Source of the DNA: Ricordea florida
Taxonomy: Eukaryota; Cnidaria; Anthozoa; Corallimorpharia; Ricordeidae
Reading direction: 5' to 3'
Length of the DNA: 64,000 bases
Assembly: GCA_949710005.1 (NCBI GenBank)
Contig: OX453286.1
Location: forward strand, 11,202,742 to 11,266,741
The notes beneath the pieces were generated by a model. It saw only the letters and a program-made list of their open reading frames with translations, was not told the origin of the DNA and made no database searches. This document shows positions 53,065 through 63,587 of the stretch, in pieces. Position numbers and translations under genes: made by a program. Within the stretch, counting starts at the first letter, position 1; every line of letters starts with the position of its first letter.

Positions 53065-54124
53065 TAAACTTGCATCTTGTAAATTCGAATTGTGTTTTTA
53101 AAAAATTTTTCAGTGCGAATTTCTTATACTGATAGCATTACTGGCATGTTTGAAACAAATTTGGCCTTAAAACTGTCTTAGCTTTGGACAAAAAGTCCTC
53201 TATAAAATGTATTTCGGTCAGTCTTCAGCAGATTTACTTCTTCAAACTGTTTGTCACGCAAGTGACTTTGAAATTTTCTTTACAGAAGACTCTTACTTTT
53301 ATTACAAAATAATATATATATATATATATCATTATTTCCTGATTTAAGTTTTATCATTTCTTATTTTTTGAGATGAGAATTAACCAAATCTCTAAATTGC
53401 GAGTTTTACTTACTCTAAATTTTCACATGCAGTGTGCTCAATTTGCTCACTAGTATTAATGAAATTTGCCCAGATGAACAAAATGTTGTGTTTTCTACAG
53501 TCGCGTTCAACTGTGTGTGGAGATTCAAGAGGCGTGTCAGGGCTGTTTTGCTTCCTCGATTGTGATGACTCAATCGAAAGCCACTTGGCATCGATCCACT
53601 TATCTTAAGAGAACTTAACCGAAAAAGATCTCATCCTTGCTAGAGCGGGCATTTTTGATTTAGAAGATTACATCATTGGAAGCATGTTTGCATGGGCGAG
53701 GCATAGACATACATATGGGAAGTACTGGCGTTCGAAGACATATTACCAGTACCCTTCACACCAAGGACAGCCTGGTAGAGGACAGGGGGTAAAAAGCTGG
53801 TATTCAATCAACCTGGACATGGCAAAGGCCATTTATCATATGTACGGAGTTCTTGTGTGTGTGGGTTCAGGTGCGTATCTTTCTTCATATCCGCTGCAAG
53901 TTATGAAACAGGACTGCAGCAGAGCAGTAAACCAAAGCCTTATCTCTAGAGACTACTATTGATAGTTTAGTTTCTTCAGGGCTCTGTTTTTTGTACAGAT
54001 AGGTTTATTAATTTTTTTTTCCAACAGTTATTTGCAGCAACTGCCGCAATCAGCATAATGCGTCACTTAAGACAGTGCCATGGATTTCGGAAAAAGAAAC
54101 TGAAGGAACAGTCAGTCACATGAG
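53065..54124. other. Left interior of the TTAA transposon; possible short exons
   Basis: A frame at 53684-53962 (FAWARHRHTYGKYWRSKTYY...) and a stretch at 54030-54120 with CSNC followed by a GTGGGT donor may be N-terminal exons of the transposase. The domains are not recognisable. An AT dinucleotide run lies near 53312-53330. Confidence 0.35.
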
Positions 54125-57100
54125 GTGGGTAATGTAATATTTTCTTTTTCGATACTAATCGATCATTCTTTTACGCCTACTATCACTCTTATTATACTGC
54201 GCTCAAAAAACTATTACGACTTTGACATGATAAATTTGGGCGAACTATCTATTGATAGGTCTTCCAAGGAAGTTGCTGCCGCTCAAATAACTGCCTTGCC
54301 TTACACACCCACCACTCCCTTTAATCAAAGGCATGGCTGCTACCTTGATGAAACATGGACGCCTTCAGCTTTCCCCTCACTGGATGAAAGCAGTGAAATG
54401 CAATCCTTAGAATTGGATCAACATAAAGAAGATCCATTACAGGTTTTCAATACATGCATAAACAGCCTTGCTGATGCTATAAAAAAGCCAAGAATAGATC
54501 AACTTGAATCCCAGGTAACAAACTGGACGACCAGCTCCAGTGCTGAAAAAAAAACAGTGGCTATCAAGAAAGCAGGTGAAGTATGTCAGCTAATGTGTCA
54601 TGTAATTGTGCCTTCTGATGGAGATAAACTCATCCAGGCAGTTCTCCGTCAACACAAGCATGAATTTGGTGACGAGGGTCTGCAAGCGCTCGTAGCTGCC
54701 TATAGAAGTGCTCCCTCTAAACGACTGAAAACTCAAATTCTAAGTATTTATGCGAGCAGATTCACGGCAGCAGAGCTTAAAGAAATCCATAAGCCATTTG
54801 ACGATCTCTCTGACAGACAAATAGAGGGCAAGAGCTCAGGCAAAAATTGAAGGTCCTGGCCTACCTGAAAATAAAGTATTACAACGCAAAATTAGAATAG
54901 ACTAACGAAAACTTGACCATTTCCTAGAGTTTACTATGAGACCATCTTACTACCAGGATGTAGCTTATGGCAGTCGCACAACTAAACTTGAGAGTGGCGA
55001 AGAGCTTGTGATGCCTAATGTCGTACGCACAGTGGCAAGGTGCACTGTTATTAACAAACACCTTGAGCACTGCAAGGACTCTGGACTTTTCCGATAAGTA
55101 AGTCTTCCATGTGGCGGGTACTTGACGTCCAATAAGCCTCACAGAGGAAATCGTTGCGAGGCCTAGACAATACGGCAGCCGACGGTGCAGATGGCTTCAG
55201 TGAGTTGCTAAGAATCAGTGAACAGTTAAAGCGCGTTGGGGCGGAGAAGGACTGGTGCGAACAAGCCCGTAGGAAGCTTCATGAAGGAAAGTTGTACCTA
55301 AAGACGAATACCATGACCACTGTAAGAAGACTGACAGCTCCCGCCCTGATCATTGTAGGGCATTTGCATTAAGTGACGTCAGTGACTCCGCCTATCAAGA
55401 ACTATGTAGCCATAATCATGCCATGACCTGTAGCGACTGTGAGAGCCTCGAGAGTGGTTTACCGAATGTGGAAGCTACAATTTCCAAGTTTGTGACTCAA
55501 ATGGGTAAAGTTCAAGCAGACGGTCTCAAGTTTGAGGCCAACAGTGCAGCCCTGTAATGTCTTTCAGTGGAAAGAGCATATTCTCCGAGCTCAGAACCAG
55601 GATAATGTTAAGCAGCAAATTCTCAGCTCCCTAAAAGAAGAAGTATTAATAGTCCTTGATTGGGCGATGAAGTTCACGGCGATTAAGCTTCGAGAAATAC
55701 AATCAGAGTGGTTTGCTAAGTGAGGCATAAGCTGGCATGTAAGCAGCATAAATATTATCACAAGACAGGGCGACTTTCAGGTCTTGAGGTAACCCGCTAT
55801 GTTCATCTCCTTAACAACTGCCGCCAAGACTGGTATGCTGTGTTATCGATCTTGGAAAACGTCCTGAAAACTATCAAGTGTCAAAATCCAGAAATCAAGA
55901 GGGCATGTGCATTTGTAAGATCTGACGAGGCAGGATGTTATCACAAAAGCAAACTGGTGTCACCATTTCTATACCTTGTAATGCGTCATGGGATAAAGAT
56001 CGACCGATACAACCACTGAGAGCCTCAATCAGGAAAAGATGTGTGAGACAGAATACTTTGCCCATTAAAAGCGTCCATAAGGAGATACTGCAATGAGGGG
56101 CATGACATTGTCACTGCGCAAGATATGTGTACTGCATTGAAGGAAAGACCCGTCAAAGGAACGACAGCGACAGTGTGCAGTATCCAGGAACAGTTTCAAA
56201 CGCTAGAGATTAACAAGATTCCCGATTATAGCTCTCTGCATAACTTTGAATTTTCAGAAGGTGGTTTACGTGTGTGGAAAGCCTTTGGTGTAGGTCCCAG
56301 AAAGTTCATTTCGTGGACAGATATCGTTACCTCTCCTCAAGTTGAAACAAATATTGTGGAGGAAATTCCATTTTTTGCAATGAATTATAGACGCATTGCT
56401 GCAAAAGAGCAAGCGAAGGCCGGTGACAGCGATCACAAACCCTACGAATGTCCAGAAACTAACTGTACTGAAGAATTTGACAGTCAGGAGGACCTGATAC
56501 AGTGCCATCTCAGCCAGTGAAAGAGAGTGTCTTTGAAAAAGTAAAGAGAGTGTCTTTGAAAAAGTAAAGAGACATTGGGTCAGTCATTTCTTAACAATGA
56601 CTTTGCAAGGACAGAGCTCGACCAGAGAAGTAAATATTACCTAGAACCTTGCATTTGCAAATGGCGTGGGCACTTCACAAGAAATGCGGAAGTGCGAGGT
56701 TTTCCGAAAACGTGAGAAATTATCTAATCAATAAATTTAATATCGGGCAGGAAACTGGTAGGAAAGAGGATCCAGGACAGGTAGCTAAGGACATGAAAAC
56801 TGCTTACAAGAGTCAGATTCACGGTTTCTTTTCAAGATTGTTGGCGAGCATCAAACGAGGGCAACAGGCGATAGCAGAACCTAGGAAGAAAGAGAGTGGC
56901 TCTACAGATACCGAGGACGATAACAATGATTTGTTAGAGGAGTAAGCTTGTGACGTAGATGAAGAGTGCTTGATCGCAATAAGGGAATCTGTTACGGCGG
57001 AGATAGGCCTCATTCACCCAATCTTGTATGATGTTTATGATTTGTGCAAGCTTGCCAAAGAAGAGAAATTACTCATTTTTAAGGTTAAAATGCTTCGCGA

Positions 57101-57203
57101 AATATGTCAACATTTTGAACTTCCAGTCAAAACACGAGATAAAAAAGCAGATCTCGTAGCAAAGGTGATGGAGATGATATCAAACTGCAGCTGTTTCATG
57201 TAA
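54125..57203 (+). pseudogene. Transposase of the TTAA element, with C2H2-like and SAP-like C-terminal regions
   Basis: Fragments of one large protein follow in order. 54125-54850: KAGEVCQLMCHVIVPSDGDK, LQALVAAYRSAPSKRLKTQI and LSIYASRFTAAELKEIH. About 54930-55100: RPSYYQDVAYGSRTTKLESG and VMPNVVRTVAR. 55160-55560: a degraded Cys-rich middle. 55532-56019: the core, with VLDWAMKFTAIKLREIQSEW, a shifted ISWHVSS, DWYAVLSILENVLKTI and AFVRSDEAGCYHKSKLV, whose Asp is a candidate catalytic residue. 56125-56520: ALKERPVKGTTATVC, GGLRVWKAFGVG and a zinc-finger-like CPETNCTEEFDSQEDLIQCH. 56649-57203: MAWALHKKCGSARFSENVRN, YKSQIHGFFSRLL and, past one TAA, a SAP-like VKMLREICQHFELPVKTRDK. At least five shifts or stops make it inactive. 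I recall homologues in cnidarians and molluscs but cannot name the superfamily with certainty. Confidence 0.65.
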
Positions 57204-58752
57204 TTTTATCGATTTAATGTGCAATCCAAGAAAGGGGGCTCTTAAGGCAATTGAGCTTCACGTGCGCTCAATTTACTATATATATTGTCAGCTACGATAT
57301 TTCCTTCAGTTATAGAAAGCGCGGCATTACTTAATATCTTTTTATAGTACAAGTTGAAGTTATTTACTAGAAGGCTTATTCAGCCTTTACTCAAAAAAAT
57401 CCACAAAATATTTTTCCTTTAACATGTCAAAAAATGTGACCAAAAGTGATAAAAATCAGCGTCTCGAATATATTTCCATGGTTTCGGTTACGAATATGTA
57501 CTCTTGCACCTACATAATGACTAGGGTATTTAAGATGTGCATTCAACTAAGCGGCGACCGTCCGTTCGAGCCACCACAACTAGAAGTCCTTCAAGTCAGT
57601 TTGAAGAAGACGCTATCATTATCTCGAGAAGAGCTAGACTGGCATATGGTATGTGGTAAAATCAAGAGGAATTAGTTAAATTTTGCCGCGATGTTTGTAA
57701 GTGACCTTATACTAGTGGGACAAAGCCAGTATAAGACATTACACACACATACAGTAGTTAGATAGCCTATGAAAACAGCCGTCTCTCCTAGTCGCTCCTC
57801 GATTGCCGCTAGGTACCTGGCGGAATGTCCCTAGTGGCGAAGAGTGACGGTTGTTTTCGTAGGCTAAAAGTTAGAAGTCGGTTACATGTTTCCCGTTCGG
57901 TGGTATGGGTGAAATTACTAGTTAATTGTAAAAGACCGTATAAAAAGGCCTCAAATCAAGCAAAACAATTATGGATCTAAAATCACTTTCTGTAGGTTTG
58001 TTGTGTTTAATTTGGTAGATTTCCCTAGTGGACGTTTGTTTAAGCCCACCTAAATTTAGTTTGAATCAGCAACAGCAAGAGCAAGAGCAAGAGCAAAAGA
58101 TTAGGGATCTCACTAGCCTACGTTCTTTAATCAGCAATTATTTTATATTTAAGTTATCAAGTCTGAATTTTGCTAACATTTGTTTTAATTTCAAGGAATA
58201 TGTTTGAGGCCATGTTTCAATAAAGCAGTAAACACTAAAACATGACAGTAAATTCGTTAAACATACGTGGTTCTTTGGTTAAAAGGATAAGTAAGAAATT
58301 TATTTCAAGCTACATAAAATTACTCCCAAGAAGAAGAAAGAAAGAAAAAACGTTTTTTAAACGGGCTGTGAACTATGCCTAGAAGCCACATGGAATCCCA
58401 AAGATGGTACCGATTTTGTTGCCCACTTGACATTGAAAACAGCATGCTGTCATGCTATCAATTTTTAAAACAATTGACCCTCGGCCTGTCTTCTTTTTTC
58501 GTTTGATAGCCAAGTCAATGACTTTGCGGATTGTTTCTTATGATTGCATGACATCGTTTAGTATTTCCTCGCACCAACAACACGACAAAGCGGCCGTACC
58601 ATTAAATAAAGACACATACCGTTGCTTTACACTTAAAAAATGCTAAAATGCAATCTTTGTGTTGTTCCTGGTAGTTGAACCAACTAAAAAGGAAAAGGCA
58701 TCAGAAAACAACTATTATTTCAGGCACGGGTTGAATTTCAGGAACTAGCTAA
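57204..58752. other. Right interior of the TTAA transposon; no clear gene
   Basis: A frame at 57424-57675 has no recognisable domain. GAGCAA/GCAAGA units form a short simple repeat at 58068-58098. The rest is AT-rich and non-coding. Confidence 0.45.
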
Positions 58753-59322
58753 TTTGCATAATACCAAACGTCGTGTTATCAAAACAGCACTAAAAGTTTG
58801 AAGTCGCTCTGTTAAAGAAACTTTAAGAGCGCAAAGTATTTTTTTATTTTCATTCATCATAACACCCCCTTAAGTGGTTTTAATAGCAAGTTAGCGCAGC
58901 CAGGTCTGGACTTGCGAAATAATTACCATCAACAACAAGCTACTTTGCCGTGTTTTTAAAATAGCCTAAAATAGGTGTCAGCAAATATATTTTTCTGAGT
59001 TCACAGCTGAACACAATTCAAAAGTTACATGCGTTGATAATTGTCTACAAACTACTTTACTTGGCCATTATTGCAGTTTTTTCTCGTGTTTCTTGGTTTC
59101 TGAGAATTGAGCTCAGCAATATGTGCAATTTTCGTCTCTCGCCACCCGAAAATTTACTGCCTCTGAGCGCTTTGGCATTAAGTGCTCTAAATCTTACTTA
59201 TTACAATATTTCCCAAAGTCGTCTTGTTTACTTATAAACTCAGACGTTTTACTGGGACAAGTTTAAGGAAAAAAAATTTTCCGACCCCAAATGCATCGGA
59301 CCGGTTTTACAGACACTGCCTC
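58753..59322 (-). repeat. Right terminal inverted repeat of the TTAA transposon
   Basis: Reverse complement of 52488-53064 with scattered substitutions concentrated in the outer ~250 bases and the innermost ~70 bases. Confidence 0.92.
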
Positions 59323-59326
59323 TTAA

Positions 59327-60007
59327 TGAAAGCAAGAAGATGCTGTCTAATGTTATGTGCATGGAAATATGCAATTAGTGTCTATATATATAGATGGGGT
59401 TATTTATTCGGGACGCCTTCTTTTCCCGAGTAAGGGCCTGTTCACATGGAGGTGGGGTACCCCAGGTAGGTGAGGTACCTCACTTTGATGAGGTTACCAA
59501 ACTTTTCATACAATCTCTCTTTTTTTCTTGATTGCGTTCACATGCAAGGTGGGGTGAGTTTTCTCCATGTGAAAGCTCGAGAGTGGGGTAACCTGCCTAG
59601 CCAGGGTAATAAAATTCAAGTTGCGCAAAGCCTGCCAAAAAAAACATGGCTGCCAACCACTACCAGCGTGGCGAGTTCTTTCGACGACATAAACTCAAAC
59701 AACTCGAGAACCCTGAACTTGACAGTCTCGCGACAATTTGGAAACCGATAGCAGAAAATCACGTTTCCCGTCACTTTATAGGCGTCTTTTGTCCGCCATC
59801 TTTCTTTATGTGCGTACTTTGCGACCGCGCGACAGCGTTTTAAACCTCACCCCACCTCGCCGGGTTGCATGTGAAGACAAGTTTTCTTCACCACGGGTAC
59901 GTGGGGTACCTCACCTACTCGGGGTCCCCCACCTCCATGTGAACAGGCCCTAAGTTAGTGTGGCAATAAACTGGTTTTTTTCAACGTAATAATCGCGGTG
60001 AACTATA
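59327..60007 (+). repeat. Gypsy 5' LTR, main part, interrupted by a MITE
   Basis: 59327-59430 matches the 3' LTR at 63480-63587 closely (ATGGAAATATGCAATTAGTG, GGACGCCTTCTTTTCCC). After the MITE, 59951-60007 should be the LTR end. This last part has no counterpart downstream because the 3' LTR is cut short. An 8-base difference near the TTAA insertion separates the two LTRs. Confidence 0.8.
59434..59950. mobile_element. 517-bp Harbinger-type MITE in the Gypsy 5' LTR
   Basis: GGGCCTGTTCACATGGAGGT at the left end is matched by the right end ACCTCCATGTGAACAGGCCC. The pairing extends through GGTAGGTGAGGTACC-type sequence. TAA flanks both sides (59431-59433 and 59951-59953). TWA duplication and G-rich termini fit Harbinger MITEs. 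It has different ends from the 4.87-kb Harbinger element at 21 kb, so another transposase mobilised it. Confidence 0.9.
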
Positions 60008-60020
60008 TTGGCGACGAGGA
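60008..60020 (+). promoter_or_regulatory. Probable Gypsy primer-binding site
   Basis: TTGGCGACGAGGA begins directly after the proposed 5' LTR end. The same string follows the 5' LTR in many Ty3/Gypsy elements, where it anneals to a host tRNA to prime reverse transcription. The LTR ends ACTATA instead of the usual CA, so the exact border is uncertain. Confidence 0.45.
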
Positions 60021-60175
60021 TTTTGAGTTCACCAGGGTTTCCAGAGGTTTCAGAATGGCTTTGTGGAGATTTTTAGGAGTGTTGTTAAGAATTTTGCCGA
60101 GGATTTCATGACAGATTTATTTCAGCGATGCTGCGAAGCGGAAGATCAGACGAAACTAACTCGAGGACTGGCGCT

Positions 60176-60490
60176 ATGGGCAGATGGGAAATGGCTTCGG
60201 TGACTTTTGATGTCTGTGGACTAGAACCATTTGATCTGAAGGGAGAGCCACACAACTTAAGCCAGAGATGGAAGAGGTGGTAACGAGCGTTTAGTTTATA
60301 CGTGATGGAAAAGGTGTTTCCAATGACGCCCAGAAGCAAGCACTACTATTGCATGTCACTGGTATGGACGTACAGTTGTACTCTGGACCAAAAGGACCGA
60401 AGAGTAGCAGTAGTTGACACGACAGAGGTGGCAGGAGTACCGGTGGACTAAATCGAGGTAGGCATGAACGTGGAAGAGGGCGAGAAACCT
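60176..60490 (+). pseudogene. Gypsy gag remnant
   Basis: From about 60176 one frame reads MASVTFDVCGLEPFDLKG and SQRWKRW, then a stop and RAFSLYV; shifted frames continue toward 60400. The pattern of a short N-terminal motif followed by a Trp-rich matrix/capsid helix is that of invertebrate Gypsy gag proteins. No CCHC zinc knuckle remains. Stops and shifts, and a length far below a normal gag, show heavy decay and probable deletion. Confidence 0.55.
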
Positions 60491-60491
60491 T

Positions 60492-63290
60492 GTGACCGGG
60501 AGTCCTATGGCTAAGGAAGGAACCAATGGAGATTGTGCTGCACCAGGTCATTCGCAAACACCCGATTATGCCTTTTCAGTGGAACAGGTGGATGGTCTTA
60601 AGGAGCTAAATGGTGTGTCAGTAACGCTGATCATTGGCGGGGTAGATGTGTTGGATGTTCTCACTGACTCAGGAGCTACCTGCAATGTTATGGGACAGCA
60701 GACCTGGGAAATGTTAAAGCAAAAACGGGTGAAATGTGACTCTCACAAGTCAGCAAAAGTTGTTGTTAAGGGCAATGGTCGGACACTGTTGGGCCGGAAG
60801 TCTGCCGAGCTGTTGGGTTTGCTGTGAATTGGACCTTTCCAAACAAACAGTGTCGACAGTGGACGATCAGTACAAGAACTTGTTTAGAGGTGTAGGTCTG
60901 TTGAAGGGTTATGAGCTCAAATTACACATTGATGAATCTGTGACGTCAGTGGCACAGCGTGTGCGCCAAATACCGTTTGGGTTGCGGGAAAAAGTAGAAT
61001 ACTTGGTATTATAGAGAAGGTGCCAGAAGGGCCGTCGGGTTGGGTTTCTCTGTTAGTTGTCATACCCAAAAGTGATGGTGACGTAAGAGTCTGCGTGGAC
61101 AGGCGACGAGCAATTGAGGCCATTGTCAAGAAACGATACCCAATTCCTACTGTAGAGGAGCTGCTCTATGACTTGAATGGAAGCACAGTGTTAAGCAAAA
61201 TCGATCTGAAATGGGGCTTCCATCAGATACTACTAGATGAGGAAAGTCGCCACATCACCATGTTTGCTACATGCGATTGATGTTTGGCAAGATGTCAGCG
61301 CCGGAGAAATATCAACAGATAATCAGAGATGTCTTAAGAGGCTGCCCGGGAGTTACAAATATCGCTGACGACCTCACTGTTCATGGCCGTGACGTCGGCG
61401 AACATGACAAACGTCTTTTTGCAGTTTTAGACAGGCTGAGTGAAGTGGGGTTGACATTGAATGGAGAAAAGTGTGAATTCAGACTTGCAAAGTTAACATT
61501 CTTTGGTCGCCAGCGTACGAGCGACGGCATAAACCCATCTGAAGAAAAGACTGCAGCCATTAGAGACGCGAGGCCTCCAAAAGACACAAGTGAGGTGCGA
61601 TCCTTCATGAGTCTTGTTCAGTACTCGTCAAAGTTCATGCCGGATGTAGCAACAGTAGCCAAGCCCATCCAAGAGTTAACACGAAAGGGCGTTGTTTTCC
61701 ACTGGGGAAAAGAACAACAAGAAGCTTTTGAAGAACTTAAGCGTATTATTACCCAGGCTGAGACTCTAGCTTCAAGGTTGGCTGCAGAACACGAATCATT
61801 GCTGATGCATCTACAGTTGGCCTAGGGGCAGTTCTAACCCAGATGCAGGGAGGAATGTGGAGAGTTGTCTCATGCCTCCAGAAGCTTAACTGACGTGGAG
61901 CGGCACTGCAGCCAAACAGAGAGAGAGGCACTGACCTTAGTTTGGGCCTGTGAATGTTTTACATTATACGTTTCGGGACAGACATTCGAACTGGAGACAG
62001 ACCACAAACCTCTACAGCGTATTTACACACGTACTTCAAAACCTTGCGCCCGAGTGGAGTGATGGGTATTAAGACTACAGGGGTACGATTTTAAGGTAGT
62101 TTACCGCTCCGGAAAGACGAATATAGCCAATGCGTTATCCCGTTTGAATTCCGTGAATCAGTTGGACCATGGAGAAGACTATGACCTGCTTAGAGCCCTT
62201 GTTCAGAGTTGTGTACCTGTTGCTTTATCGGCAAGAGAAATCGAAGAAGCGTCTTATGATGACTAGGAATTGACCGCAGTCAAGAGTTGTGTGAAGTCAG
62301 GGAACTGGGAAAAGTGTACCCTTCCCTCTCATACCCAGGTGAAAGACGAGTTATGCGTCTATGGAGAGCTCTTGCTCCGTGGAACAAGAATAGTGGTTCC
62401 CAGGCTCCTGCGGAACAGAGTGGTGCAGCTGGCACATGAAGGACACCAAGGAATAGTAAAGACGAAATATCGCCTCCGAAGTAAAGTTTGGTGGCCACGA
62501 ATGGACAAAGTTGTAGAGAGTTTTTGCAAAGGTTGCCATGGTTGTCAAGTCACTTCTGGATTCGACCCTCCTGAGCCAATGTCCCGTATTCCCCCAAGTG
62601 CTCCTTGGCAGGATTGCGGAGCAGATCTGTTAGGGCCTTTACCTTCAGGAGAGAGTATTTTAGTACTAGTCGATTACTACAGTCAATACCTAGAAGTTGC
62701 TATCCTGAAGTCTACAACAAGTACAAAGGTCATTCAAGCACTTGCACCTATCTTTGCACGATTTGGTTTACAGTTCTCTTTAAGGACAGACAACAGACCG
62801 CAGTTTGTTTCGGAGGAATTTGACCAGAGTCAAACCAGAGTTAAAGAGAGAGACCGTTAGAGTACCAGATGAGGAAGTGCGAGAGCGTGACTGGTCCAAC
62901 AAATTAAAGGGCAAAGTTTATGCAGATCATAAGCGGGGTGCTACGGCCACGAGCATACATGTTGGGGACACAGTACTTCTGAAAGCCGAGAAAACAAACA
63001 AGCTGTCGACCAACTTCAAATGTTCTCCCATAAAAGTGGTGCAGAAGTCAGGATCGGAGGTAACGCTTAGGGATGAGTCTGGCATGGAACTAAAAAGGAA
63101 CACAGCATTTGTAAAAAAGTGCATTGAACGTGACGACTTAACCAGGAGCAACACTGACGAAGACCAAGTGGTACAGTCACGTCCTCTACTACAGGCAGAG
63201 AAACACGATCCATGTAGAGTACAAATAATGACTGGAGTATCAGAGTCTAGTGAAATTTAAGGGGAGTCAGACGTGCCTGAAAACTCCCAA
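60492..63290 (+). pseudogene. Gypsy pol remnant: protease, reverse transcriptase, RNase H, truncated integrase
   Basis: In order: an aspartic protease with VLTDSGATCNVMG (60650-60690). Reverse transcriptase follows from PSGWVSLLVVIPKSDGDVRV (61030) through STVLSKIDLKWGFHQILLDE and FGKMSAPEKYQ to the catalytic NIADDLTVHG (61359), with the connection DTSEVRSFMSLVQYSSKFMP. RNase H has IADASTVGLGAVLTQM (61795) and EREALTLVWACECFTLYVSG. The integrase has a zinc-binding domain (HEGHQGIVKTKYRLRSKVWW, CKGCHGC) and core motifs DLLGPLPSGESI and RTDNRPQFVSEEF. The sequence then jumps at about 62825 to the C-terminal SH3-like part (KGKVYADHKRGATATSIHVG, DTVLLKAEKTNKLSTNF). The segment with the catalytic Glu is deleted. 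Frameshifts or stops occur near 60825, 61011, 61270, 61822, 62063 and 62264. Confidence 0.88.
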
Positions 63291-63447
63291 ATAAAACTTA
63301 GAAGATCAACCCGGACTATTAGACAACCTGCACGTTTTAAAGACTTTGTTCTGGATGTTTAAAATCAGTTTTCAATAAGGAAAAGACTTTGCAGGACGTT
63401 TACAGCTTTTCGTTGTTAAAGAACAATAGTTTCATTCTAAATTAATC

Positions 63448-63458
63448 AAAGGAGGGAA
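63448..63458 (+). promoter_or_regulatory. Gypsy polypurine tract
   Basis: AAAGGAGGGAA directly precedes the TG that starts the 3' LTR. This is the usual primer site for plus-strand synthesis. Confidence 0.75.
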
Positions 63459-63587
63459 TGTAGTGTATAGGGTGTTAATGACTGTGTGAAAGCGAGAAGA
63501 TGCTGTCTAATGTTATGTGCATGGAAATATGCAATTAGTGTCTAGATATATAGATGGGGTAATTTATTCCGGACGCCTTCTTTTCCC
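63459..63587 (+). repeat. Gypsy 3' LTR, truncated
   Basis: It starts TGTAGTGTATAGGGTG and matches the split 5' LTR up to CTTCTTTTCCC at 63587, where homology ends abruptly. It lacks both insertions found in the 5' LTR. Because the outer end is missing, the target duplication of the element cannot be read. Confidence 0.85.

Larger units (their letters stand above)
52488..59322. mobile_element. 6.8-kb TTAA-flanked DNA transposon with ~575-bp terminal inverted repeats
   Basis: The ends read GAGGCAGTGTCTGTAAAACC inward from both sides and TTAA flanks the element (52484-52487 and 59323-59326). The arms, about 52488-53064 and 58753-59322, are reverse complements at roughly 95% identity by eye, with an inner block of some 280 bases identical. 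TTAA duplications occur in Kolobok and piggyBac families; the protein inside is not a piggyBac transposase. The sister LTR at 63459 shows the uninterrupted target (GGTGTTAATGAC). Internal sequence on the plus strand carries one large pseudogene. Confidence 0.92.
52468..63587 (+). mobile_element. Decayed Ty3/Gypsy retrotransposon carrying two later insertions in its 5' LTR
   Basis: The 3' LTR (from 63459, TGTAGTGTATAGGGTGTTAA) has a split counterpart on the left: TGTAGTGTATAGGTTGTTAA at 52468-52487 and its continuation AGAAGATGCTGTCTAATGTT from 59336. The pieces are separated by a TTAA-flanked transposon (52488-59322) and, further on, by a TAA-flanked MITE (59434-59950). The internal region with gag, protease, reverse transcriptase, RNase H and integrase remnants lies at about 60008-63458. 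Without inserts the element would be only about 3.8 kb. Confidence 0.88.

Noticed and set aside
59034-59237. Small membrane-like ORF (MIIVYKLLYL...) also present at 52783-52574
   Set aside because: Its presence in both places follows from their being the two arms of one inverted repeat, so conservation is not independent evidence of coding.
52468-59322. The long inverted arms as LTRs
   Set aside because: They are in inverted, not direct, orientation and are flanked by TTAA, so they are terminal inverted repeats of a DNA transposon.
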